From contig JBQTJI010000005.1 in assembly GCA_052387255.1 (NCBI GenBank), positions 62,001-126,000 on the forward strand: a stretch of 64,000 nt of DNA, read 5' to 3'. Position 1 is the stretch's first letter; the number at the start of each line of letters is the position of its first letter. The notes below the pieces were generated by a model that had not been told where the DNA came from, did not search any database, and worked only from the letters and a program-made list of their open reading frames with translations. The DNA comes from JBBQXK01 sp052387255. Lineage in GTDB: Bacteria > Pseudomonadota > Alphaproteobacteria > Rhodobacterales > Rhodobacteraceae. Below are positions 34,083-41,492 of the stretch, in pieces. The translations under genes and the position numbers were made by a program.

Positions 34083-34654
34083 TGTACGACCCTAGATCAG
34101 TCGCAAACTTCATAGTAGAGGTCCGGCGTTTTTTGGGCGGACAAACTACGCAGCTTCAACTTCAGAAACTCCTATACTTTTGTCACGCGTCCTACTTGGT
34201 GACTACTCGCCAGCCGCTTGTTGCGGGATCATTTGAGGCTTGGGAACATGGCCCGGTGCATCCGACGGTATACAGGTCGTTCAAGCGCTTTGGCGACGCG
34301 CCAATTACCGAACGAGCATCAGCAATTAATGCGGTTACTGGGAAGATAATACATCTGCCTAGGCCGGATAAGCAGGCACAGCGCCACATTGTGAGGGTTG
34401 TATCGTCCCTCTATGATCTGACTGCCCGCCAACTTGTCGACTTGAGCCACGCCCCAAATGGACCTTGGGATTTGGTTTGGAAGCAGAAGGCCTCCAAAGG
34501 TGCGATGCTTCTAGACAGAACGATTGCGGAACACTACAGTAAACATCGACTTCCGATAACCTTGGTGCAGGACGAAGATGCTGCTGTCATCCTCCGAGAC
34601 TTACCCCCTTACGACGATCGACCTGGCGAACCTCTGTGGGAAGACCACGGGTGA
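34082..34654 (+). CDS. Panacea-domain (DUF4065/SocA-like) antitoxin
   Basis: 190 residues of the Panacea/DUF4065 family: SVANFIVEVRR, QLQLQKLLYFCHASYLVTT, FEAWEHGPVHPTVYRSFKRFG are the family core. The domain is known as a promiscuous antitoxin that neutralises varied toxins. Lower-GC codons (ATA, TTG, AAT) than neighbouring genes mark it as foreign. ATG 34082 overlaps the lepA-fragment stop; a GTG at 34079 is an alternative. It overlaps its partner gene by 77 bases, a typical sign of co-translation. Confidence 0.82.
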   Translation: MYDPRSVANFIVEVRRFLGGQTTQLQLQKLLYFCHASYLVTTRQPLVAGSFEAWEHGPVHPTVYRSFKRFGDAPITERASAINAVTGKIIHLPRPDKQAQRHIVRVVSSLYDLTARQLVDLSHAPNGPWDLVWKQKASKGAMLLDRTIAEHYSKHRLPITLVQDEDAAVILRDLPPYDDRPGEPLWEDHG

Positions 34655-35291
34655 ACGCTACAGGGCGCTCCGAGACTGGCGGAAGCCAAGTGTTTGGAGG
34701 TCTTATGTCCCCACAAAAGCAAACTGGGCCAAGCTGATAGCAAGAGAACCCTCACTCGACCTGATGCTTGAGCGTGACGATAAGGAGCGGCTTCTTGCCA
34801 AGATTGCACGTGAGTGCAGGTATGGTGACAGTGACGTCGAAGCCAACATGGCGGTCAGCGCTGCGATTTGGGACTGGGCAGTTCAGAACGACGCGAAAAG
34901 CTTGTCTCACGAGTTCTCAGCTTACCGGACGCCTCTCTCGACGAATCGGTTCTTCGAGGGCGGCATCGTGATCGTCGGTGTGAAGGGCTACGGGGTGCTC
35001 CTAGACCCGCGACGCTCTCAGACTCGTCTGGACGCCATCGGGCTTAGGTTTGCGTTGTCGGCTATGTACTGGAAGATCGCTGGCGTCGCGGAATATATCG
35101 ACTTGAATTTGGCGATCATGCGAATTTCAGATACAAAGCCGACCCGTCGAGTCCAGCTTCTCGAGTTCTCTGGCCCGCCAGAGTTCACGAAAGCAGAAGT
35201 GGAAGAGCGTATCTTCGATACTCAAAGAATATGGCTGGACGTCCAACTTGAACGCCGCGATGAGTCGGCGAAGGGTGCTGGAGGGCTTTAG
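34578..35291 (+). CDS. Unrecognised partner of Panacea antitoxin (putative toxin)
   Basis: 237 residues with no family I can name. Features: N-terminal basic-aromatic block RYRALRDWRKPSVWRSY, a middle KGYGVLLDP, and C-terminal VEERIFDTQRIWLDVQLERRDE; no signal peptide or membrane helix. Its start is uncertain because it overlaps the antitoxin by 77 bases; ATG 34578 is the only upstream ATG in frame and other in-frame starts would shorten it considerably. Same lower-GC composition as its partner. Toxin role is inference from being encoded with Panacea. Confidence 0.6.
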   Translation: MLLSSSETYPLTTIDLANLCGKTTGERYRALRDWRKPSVWRSYVPTKANWAKLIAREPSLDLMLERDDKERLLAKIARECRYGDSDVEANMAVSAAIWDWAVQNDAKSLSHEFSAYRTPLSTNRFFEGGIVIVGVKGYGVLLDPRRSQTRLDAIGLRFALSAMYWKIAGVAEYIDLNLAIMRISDTKPTRRVQLLEFSGPPEFTKAEVEERIFDTQRIWLDVQLERRDESAKGAGGL

Positions 35292-35306
35292 CTGGCGGTC
35301 AGTAAC

Positions 35307-35355
35307 GTGGGCATTCTGCCCACAACTCCCCCGCGCGAGTCGTAGGCAGAATGCC
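35307..35355. terminator. Convergent hairpins (GTGGGCA/TGCCCAC family)
   Basis: Perfect stem GTGGGCA-TTC-TGCCCAC at 35307-35323 and an imperfect related copy (GGCA-GAA-TGCC) at 35345-35355, between convergent stops of the putative toxin and relE. Related palindromes occur at 36173-36237. Confidence 0.6.
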
Positions 35356-35359
35356 CGCA

Positions 35360-35623
35360 CTACCCATAAACCCCACCCCTCGGCCCCACCGAAACCACCA
35401 GCACCACCAGCCGCCCGTCCTCGATCACATAGACGATGCGCCAGTCCCCCACCCGGATGCGCCACTGATCGACCGACCCTACAAGCTTCAGGCACCCTTC
35501 CGGTCTTGGTTCGATGGCCAGCCGCCCGATGGCTGCCGTCAGGCGGTCGTGCAGGCGGGCTTCGGTGATCCGGCGCAGGTCCTTCTTCGCGCCCTTCGAC
35601 AGGTCGATCCGGTAGCGCGTCAT
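35360..35623 (-). CDS. RelE/ParE family toxin
   Basis: 87 residues, compact basic fold of the RelE superfamily: YRIDLSKGAKKDLRRI at the start and WRIRVGDWRIVYVIEDGRLVVLVVSVGPR at the end, with the paired Arg and Tyr of mRNA interferases. Likely a ribosome-dependent RNase toxin. ATG 35623 overlaps the antitoxin stop by 4 bases (ATGA). Confidence 0.86.
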   Translation of the reverse strand: MTRYRIDLSKGAKKDLRRITEARLHDRLTAAIGRLAIEPRPEGCLKLVGSVDQWRIRVGDWRIVYVIEDGRLVVLVVSVGPRGGVYG

Positions 35624-35895
35624 TCGGCGGCGTCACGCACCGCCGCCTCAGTCAAGTACTCCTCGAACGGCGTGGCCGATGACGGGTCCGCCAGATACTC
35701 CGCATAGGCCACGGCGGCCTCTTTCGCCAGGTCCGCATCCTCCAGCGCTTCGTAATACGCATAGGCTTCGGCCGAGATCACCACCGCCACCGGCTTGCCG
35801 TGGCGCAGGATCGTGACATCCTCGCGGCCATGGTGGACCATGCCGATCAGGTCCGAGAACTTTTCCCGTGCCTCTGAAACCGTCATTTCCGGCAT
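35620..35895 (-). CDS. YefM/Phd family antitoxin
   Basis: 91 residues. N-terminal MTVSEAREKFSDLIGMVHHGREDVTILRHGKP is the Phd/YefM DNA-binding and dimerisation core; the acidic C-terminal part (YAEYLADPSSATPFEEYL) binds the toxin. ATG 35895 is preferred because GGAGGG lies at correct distance; ATG 35907 would also be in frame. Upstream TTGTACGATTTGTATGA repeats are likely operator half-sites. Confidence 0.86.
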   Translation of the reverse strand: MPEMTVSEAREKFSDLIGMVHHGREDVTILRHGKPVAVVISAEAYAYYEALEDADLAKEAAVAYAEYLADPSSATPFEEYLTEAAVRDAAE

Positions 35896-35904
35896 CGCGC
35901 CCTC

Positions 35905-35930
35905 CATATCATACAAATCGTACAATACGC
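35905..35930 (-). promoter_or_regulatory. Operator-like repeats upstream of yefM-type antitoxin
   Basis: On the minus strand TTGTACGA and TTGTATGA form direct near-repeats ten bases apart just upstream of the antitoxin, similar to the TGTAC-containing sites used by YefM/Phd regulators. Autoregulation is inferred. Confidence 0.4.
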
Positions 35931-36022
35931 CAGAGTCAGCCGGAAGACAACCTGGCAAGCAACGGGAACCATCCCCCACCCTCCCGCGTTGTCCTTCAAA
36001 CCCCACCGCAAGGACCACGCCC

Positions 36023-36172
36023 ATGACGCGCCACCGCCTCACCCCCCTGATCGCCCTGCTGGCCGTCCTCGGCCTCTCCGCCTGCGAAACCTTCAAGGGC
36101 TTTGGCCGCGACGTGCAGAGCGGGGGCAAGGCCGTCACGCAAGGGGCCGCCGAGGTGCAGGCCGAGTTGTAA
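36023..36172 (+). CDS. Entericidin-type small lipoprotein
   Basis: 49 residues with a lipobox (LAVLGLSACETFKGFG, cleavage before Cys) and entericidin tail DVQSGGKAVTQGAAEVQ. Entericidin A/B members are small membrane lipoproteins, in some bacteria linked to programmed lysis; function here is uncertain. Followed by two palindromes. Confidence 0.85.
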   Translation: MTRHRLTPLIALLAVLGLSACETFKGFGRDVQSGGKAVTQGAAEVQAEL

Positions 36173-36269
36173 GGTGGGCAATCTGCCCACCATGCCCTGA
36201 CAGCATTCGCACGGTAGGTGGGCAGGTTGCCCACCTATGCGGACCTGCCGTCTATGCGGACCTGCCGTC
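36173..36269. repeat. Paired palindromes and a 17-bp tandem repeat after entericidin
   Basis: Hairpin GGTGGGCA-ATC-TGCCCACC (36173-36191) and a longer one TAGGTGGGCA-GGT-TGCCCACCTA (36215-36237) share the GTGGGCA core. Directly after, TATGCGGACCTGCCGTC is repeated in tandem (36236-36252 and 36253-36269). Likely a transcription terminator plus a repetitive intergenic element; same core as 35307-35323. Confidence 0.75.
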
Positions 36270-36338
36270 GGGACCTGACCCGGCAATCCCACGGTGGATC
36301 TTCGATGCCCGTCGCGTGACGGCGATCCGCAGGTCACG

Positions 36339-37259
36339 TCACCCCCATACCCCCACAAACTCCCGCCACTCGCCTTTGCTCATCCCCGACCCTTCGTACC
36401 CCACCACTTCCCCCGCCAGCCGCCGCTTCAGCACCGCCACGGCCTTGGCGGACAGCGTCACCCCCCCCATCCGGTAATCCTCGAACGCCGCGAACGCCAA
36501 GGGCACCCAGTCCCGCACACAGGCCGCAATCGCCTCGGCGTAGACGCGAATCTCGTGCTGGGCGTGGGCGTCGGCCCTTAACCTCAGAAAATGGAACAGG
36601 TTGTGCAGGTCCACCTTCCAGTACCACTGGGTATAGATGTTCATCGGCAGGTTCATCCGCGCCAGTTCGCGGGCCAGGCCCTGTTGGGGGGTTCCGTCGG
36701 GCTGGGCCTGGCTCAGCATCGCCTCGTAGTGGTCATACATCCGCCCCGCATCGTCCTTCAGCATCGACAGCACGCGCGCAGCCTCCTCCCCCGACAGGAC
36801 CTCGCCGCGGCCCTGGTTGTTGGTGGTGGACTGCGCCGCCAGGGCCCCGGCTTCGGGGATGTAGAACTCGCGGTCGAGGATCGAGTAGCGGGCGCTGTAT
36901 TCGTTGACGTTGGCGGTGCGGTGGCGGATCCACTGGCGGGCGACGAAGACCGGCAGCTTGACGTGCAGCTTGACCTCGCACATCTCGAACGGGGTCGAGT
37001 GCCAGTGCCGCATGAGATAGCGGATCAGCCCCTCGTCGTTCTGGACGTGCTTCGTGCCCGCGCCATAGGACACCCGCGCCGCCTGCACGATGGCCCCGTC
37101 GTCGCCCATGTAGTCGATGACCCGGATGAAACCGTGGTCGAGGACGGGGTGGGCGACGTAGAGATGCGCCTCCATCCCCTCGGACACCGCGCGCAGGGTG
37201 GGGCGGGGGGTTGCGCGCAGGGCGGCAATCTCGGCCTCTTGGTCGGGCGACAGGGGCAT
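36339..37259 (-). CDS. thyX: FAD-dependent thymidylate synthase ThyX
   Basis: 306 residues. Makes dTMP from dUMP with FAD and methylenetetrahydrofolate. The ThyX signature RHRTANVNEYSARYS (RHRxxSxxxxSxR variant with central NEYSARY) is intact, preceded by VFVARQWI, and the tail has the typical NLFHFLRLRADAHAQHEIR. ATG 37259. Divergent from the lipoprotein/Slam unit across 207 bases holding no other gene. Confidence 0.93.
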   Translation of the reverse strand: MPLSPDQEAEIAALRATPRPTLRAVSEGMEAHLYVAHPVLDHGFIRVIDYMGDDGAIVQAARVSYGAGTKHVQNDEGLIRYLMRHWHSTPFEMCEVKLHVKLPVFVARQWIRHRTANVNEYSARYSILDREFYIPEAGALAAQSTTNNQGRGEVLSGEEAARVLSMLKDDAGRMYDHYEAMLSQAQPDGTPQQGLARELARMNLPMNIYTQWYWKVDLHNLFHFLRLRADAHAQHEIRVYAEAIAACVRDWVPLAFAAFEDYRMGGVTLSAKAVAVLKRRLAGEVVGYEGSGMSKGEWREFVGVWG

Positions 37260-37466
37260 GGCGGCCTCGCGATTCCTCGGGCAAACCCAAGATGTGGTTG
37301 GGGTATCGGGACACACTACGACATGCGGGGAAGGTGCGGCAAGGGCACGCGACATATCTGCATCACGGGTACATGAGGAAACGCCCGCAACACCCGCAAA
37401 GATTGACAGAATTGAGGCGGACGGGCAGATTTCGCGGCAAAACGACCATAAGCAAGAGCAGGTCCC

Positions 37467-38477
37467 ATGAACATGAAACTGGTCGCGCCCCTGGCGCTGT
37501 TGCTGCTTGCGGCCTGCGACGGCAATCCGTTTCTGGAAGAGGAAGTGCCCGACCCCGAGGAACTGCCGGGCACGGAAAACCCGGCGCCCGACCGGTCGAT
37601 CACCCGGTTCGAGCCGACAGGCGAGCCGGATTCGCCCGAGTTCGGCAACGGGTTTGCCCAGGATTTCGGGTACGACGCCGCCACCGACACCTACACGGTC
37701 GACAACCTGGGTTTCGACGGGGCCAATGCCTATGGGCGGGGAACGGCGGTCGCGACGCTGGGGTCCTACAACGTGTACGAGGCGACCGCGACCGAGGAGG
37801 ACCCGCGCACGGGCATCGACATTCCGCAGTTCCAGCACCGGCTGATCGCCGGGATCAGCGACAGCGGGCGGACCGAGTTCGCCATCGTGCGGACAGGGGC
37901 CTACCTCGACTATGGTTTCGGCGGCTTCGTGCTGAAACGCGAAGGCGGGGTCAATTTGCCGACGACGCAGCAGGCGGCCTACAGCGGCGACTATGCGGCG
38001 GTGCGCGACTTCAACGGGACGAGCGGCCTCGAATACGCCACGGGCGACATGACGGTTGCCATCGACTTCGAGGATTTCAACGACGGCGATGCGGTGCAGG
38101 GGCAGGTCACCAACCGGCAGATCTTCGACATCAACGGCAACAACATCACCGGCACGATCCTGGCGGCGATCGACGCCAAGTTCGACCCCGACGATGTGGT
38201 CGGCCCAAGCACTGTGCTGCCGACGCTGAACTTCCGCGTCGGCCCTGGGGTGATCGACACGAACGGCGAGATCCGCGGGCTGCTGGACAGCGTCGTGGTG
38301 GACCGGTCGGGCGACCGGCCCGAGATCGTGGAGTACGAGGCCGGCAACTACTATGCCATCGTGTCGGGCGACAATGCCGACGAGGTGGTGGGCATCATCG
38401 TCGTCGAGGCGGAAGATCCGCGCTTTGACGGTGTGACCGCGCGCGAAACCGGCGGGTTCATCCTTTACCGACCGTGA
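37467..38477 (+). CDS. Surface-exposed lipoprotein candidate (Slam client, TbpB-like barrel)
   Basis: 336 residues. Signal peptide and lipobox LLLLAACDGN place it as a lipoprotein; the following acidic, Pro-rich linker is a common spacer for surface proteins. The C-terminal half is rich in short beta-strands with repeated Gly-aromatic endings (GGFILYRP), a layout like the barrels of TbpB-type lipoproteins. It overlaps the next gene, a Slam-type exporter, by GTGA. A role as exported surface receptor is inference from this gene pairing. Confidence 0.7.
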   Translation: MNMKLVAPLALLLLAACDGNPFLEEEVPDPEELPGTENPAPDRSITRFEPTGEPDSPEFGNGFAQDFGYDAATDTYTVDNLGFDGANAYGRGTAVATLGSYNVYEATATEEDPRTGIDIPQFQHRLIAGISDSGRTEFAIVRTGAYLDYGFGGFVLKREGGVNLPTTQQAAYSGDYAAVRDFNGTSGLEYATGDMTVAIDFEDFNDGDAVQGQVTNRQIFDINGNNITGTILAAIDAKFDPDDVVGPSTVLPTLNFRVGPGVIDTNGEIRGLLDSVVVDRSGDRPEIVEYEAGNYYAIVSGDNADEVVGIIVVEAEDPRFDGVTARETGGFILYRP

Positions 38478-39853
38478 CCTGCGGGGATCTCGCGACGGTG
38501 CGGCGGGTCTGGGTGCTGGCCATCGCGATGGCCTTTGCGCTTGGCGCAGGCGCGCGGGCCGAGCCGGTCGTGCTGACGCCCGACAACATGGTCCGCATGA
38601 CGGTGCTGATGCTGGAACAGCGCCGGCCCGACCAGGCGCTGCGCTTTGCCGATGCGCTGTTGCAGCGCGACCCGCAGGACGCGAACGCGCTGATCCTGAA
38701 ATCGCGGGCCGAGCGTGACCTGGGGCAGTTCGGACCGGCCACCGCCACGGCGCGCCTGGCGTGGCGCAATGCCGACAGCGAACGCGAACGCTATGGGGCC
38801 GCACGGGCGGTCGCACAGGGGCTGGCCTCGGGCGGGCAGAAGTTCCGGGCACAGCTCTGGCTGCGGCGGGCGATCGAGGAGGCCCCCGATGCCCGCGCCG
38901 AACGACTGGCCGAGCAGGACTTCCGGTATGTGCGCAACCGCAGCCGCCTGTCGTTCCGGCTGGACGCATCGGCGCGCCCGTCGTCCAACGTGAACGGCGG
39001 AACGTCCGAGCAGGTGCTGGATTTCCAGGGCATCCCGCTGACCATCTCGCCCGATTCGCAGGCCCTGTCCGGGGGGCGCGTGCAGGTGGTCGCGACCATC
39101 GGTTACCGGCTGACCGAAACCGCGCAGGCCAAGACCGACCTGCGGCTGGGGCTGGTCGAGCGGCATGTCTGGCTGTCGGACGAGGCCAAGGAGCAGGCCC
39201 CGATGGCGGATGCGTCCGACTATCGCTATTCGGGCATCGAGGTGGGACTGGAGCGGGCCTGGAAGCTGAAGGTGCCGGGGGGCGAGGCGACGACCGCCGT
39301 CACGCTGGGTCACAACCGTTATGGCGGCGAGGACATGTCGGACTATGGCCGGGTGGAGGTGGGCCTTGGCCGCGTGTGGAAAGGCGGGCAATCCGGCAAG
39401 ATCGCACTCAGCGCGGAACGCCAGAACCGGCTCGACGATCCGGCACGGTCGGCCACCGTCTATGCGGTCGCGCTGGATGGGGTGCGGCGGCTGGACAACG
39501 GCGACAGGCTGACGCTGCGGCTGGAGGCGCGGTCGACCCGATCGGAGGAAGAGACCATCGACCACGAGGCGGCGTCCATCGACGTGGGCTGGGATCGGGG
39601 TCGGCCCGTGATGGGGGCCCGGCTGTCGATGGGGCTGGGGGTGCAGGCGCGCGACTATGACACGTCGGCACTGACAACGACGGGCCGTCAGGACCTGACG
39701 GTGCACGGGCGGATCAGCCTGCGGTTCCAGGAACTGGACTACATGGGATTTGTCCCGGTGATGACGATCGAGGCCGAGCACACGGAGTCGAACGTGGCGC
39801 TGAACCGGTCGCGTTCCTTCGGTGTGGGATTCGGGGTGGTGTCGAAGTTCTGA
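38474..39853 (+). CDS. Surface lipoprotein assembly modifier (Slam)-like outer-membrane protein
   Basis: 459 residues. Signal peptide, then N-terminal TPR-like helical repeats (RRPDQALRFADALLQRDPQ and QDANALILKSRAERDLGQF), then a C-terminal beta-barrel of alternating amphipathic strands ending in FGVGFGVVSKF, a canonical outer-membrane C-terminus. TPR-plus-14-strand barrel of DUF560 is the Slam layout that moves lipoproteins to the cell surface. Start GTG 38474 overlaps the lipoprotein stop; GTG 38498 would give a shorter signal peptide. Confidence 0.78.
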   Translation: MTCGDLATVRRVWVLAIAMAFALGAGARAEPVVLTPDNMVRMTVLMLEQRRPDQALRFADALLQRDPQDANALILKSRAERDLGQFGPATATARLAWRNADSERERYGAARAVAQGLASGGQKFRAQLWLRRAIEEAPDARAERLAEQDFRYVRNRSRLSFRLDASARPSSNVNGGTSEQVLDFQGIPLTISPDSQALSGGRVQVVATIGYRLTETAQAKTDLRLGLVERHVWLSDEAKEQAPMADASDYRYSGIEVGLERAWKLKVPGGEATTAVTLGHNRYGGEDMSDYGRVEVGLGRVWKGGQSGKIALSAERQNRLDDPARSATVYAVALDGVRRLDNGDRLTLRLEARSTRSEEETIDHEAASIDVGWDRGRPVMGARLSMGLGVQARDYDTSALTTTGRQDLTVHGRISLRFQELDYMGFVPVMTIEAEHTESNVALNRSRSFGVGFGVVSKF

Positions 39854-39947
39854 ACGGCCGTGCCGGCAGGCACGTCCGGCCCGGCCCGGCGATCAGCAAA
39901 GAGTTATTGTGCAAGTCCATGGGAACGTGATCTATATCCCGCCTACC

Positions 39948-41447
39948 ATGACCGTTCCGCCCACCTTTCCGCCCGCCGCCCTGTCACGGCGCCAGCTTTT
40001 GGCCACCGGGTTTGCGGCACTGGCCGCGCCCGCATTCGCCGAGGCTCCCGACAGTTCCCCCCGGCCCAAGCCCCGCCCCGGATCGCCTGCCGCGAAGACG
40101 GCGCGCGCGACGGGCGAGGGGATCGCGGCGCTGGTCGCGGCGGCCCGGCTGGAAGGGGCGGTCAGCATCGCGGTGGTCGACAGCGCCACGGGCCGGACGC
40201 TGGAGGCCTTGGACGAGGATCGGGGCCTGCCCCCGGCGTCCTGCGTCAAGGCGATCACGGCGCTGTATGCGCTGGACCGGCTTGGGCCGGGCCATGCCTG
40301 GGCCACGCGGCTGCTGGCGACGGGGCCGGTCGCGGGGGGGCAGGTACAGGGCGACCTGGTCCTGCAGGGCACGGGCGATCCGACGCTGACCACCGACGGG
40401 CTGGGCGATCTGGCGCAGATGCTGGCCGAGCGTGGCGTGCGCGGGCTGACGGGGCGGTTCCTGGTGCACGCGGGCGGATTGCCGCGGCTGGACCGGATCG
40501 ACCGCGACCAGCCCGACCACGTCGGCTACAACCCGGCGATCAGCGGGCTGAACCTGAACCACAACCGCGTGTACTTTGAATGGAAGCGCGCGGGCGGGGC
40601 CTGGGACCTGACCATGGACGCGCGGGGCGAGCGGTTCGTGCCACGGGTGACCATGGCGACGATGCGCGCGGCGGACCGGGACAGCCCGCTGTTCACCTAC
40701 CGCAAGGGCAAGGGCACCGACGACTGGACGGTCGCCGCCGATGCGCTCGGCAAGGGGGGCAGCCGCTGGATGCCGGTGCGCCAGCCCGAGATCTATGCGG
40801 GCGAGGTCTTTGCGACGCTGGCCCGCGCCCAGGGCATCCGGCTGCCCGAGCCGCGCATCGTCGGCCAGGCCCCGGCGGGCAGCGTGATCGTGCAGCTGTC
40901 CAGCGACACCCTGGGTCCGGTGATGCGCGACATGCTGAAGTATTCGACCAACCTGACCGCCGAGGTGGTGGGCCTTTCGGCCAGCGGGGCGGCGACGCTG
41001 GCCGCGTCGGGCGGGCGGATGGCCGACTGGCTGCGGGCCAAGTACGGGGCGACGGGGCGGTTTGTCGATCATTCGGGGCTGGGCGGGGATTCTCGCATGT
41101 CCGCCGCCGACATCGCCCGGGTCCTGGCGCGCGGGCGGGGGACGGGGCTGCCGGGGCTGCTCAAGGACTTCGGGATGCGCAACGCGGCGGGCGAGGGGAT
41201 CAAGGGACACTCCACCCGCGTGCCGTCCAAGACCGGCACGCTGAACTTTGCCTCGGGCCTGGTGGGATACATCGAGCCGCAGGGCGGGCGGTCGCTGACC
41301 TTTGCCATCCTGGCGGCGGACGTCGCCCGCCGCGACCGGCTGACGGACGCGCAGCGCGAGGACCCCGAGGGCGGCAAGTCCTGGACCCGTCGCGCGCGGG
41401 GTCTGCAGGCGCAGCTTGTCGGCCGGTGGGCAGGCGCGTTCGCCTGA
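39948..41447 (+). CDS. dacB: D-alanyl-D-alanine carboxypeptidase/endopeptidase (PBP4, S13 family)
   Basis: 499 residues. Periplasmic serine peptidase trimming peptidoglycan. Active-site triad of motifs: SCVK (in PASCVKAITALYAL), SxN as YSTNLTAE, and KTG as SKTGTLNF. The N-terminus (SRRQLLATGFAALAAPAFAEA) is twin-arginine-like. ATG 39948 selected; upstream in-frame extension to 39822 overlaps the Slam gene and is rejected. Monocistronic, length normal. Confidence 0.93.
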   Translation: MTVPPTFPPAALSRRQLLATGFAALAAPAFAEAPDSSPRPKPRPGSPAAKTARATGEGIAALVAAARLEGAVSIAVVDSATGRTLEALDEDRGLPPASCVKAITALYALDRLGPGHAWATRLLATGPVAGGQVQGDLVLQGTGDPTLTTDGLGDLAQMLAERGVRGLTGRFLVHAGGLPRLDRIDRDQPDHVGYNPAISGLNLNHNRVYFEWKRAGGAWDLTMDARGERFVPRVTMATMRAADRDSPLFTYRKGKGTDDWTVAADALGKGGSRWMPVRQPEIYAGEVFATLARAQGIRLPEPRIVGQAPAGSVIVQLSSDTLGPVMRDMLKYSTNLTAEVVGLSASGAATLAASGGRMADWLRAKYGATGRFVDHSGLGGDSRMSAADIARVLARGRGTGLPGLLKDFGMRNAAGEGIKGHSTRVPSKTGTLNFASGLVGYIEPQGGRSLTFAILAADVARRDRLTDAQREDPEGGKSWTRRARGLQAQLVGRWAGAFA

Positions 41448-41492
41448 CGGGGTGGCCCGCCGGGCCGTGACGGGTGGACCGCGCCCCGCGCG

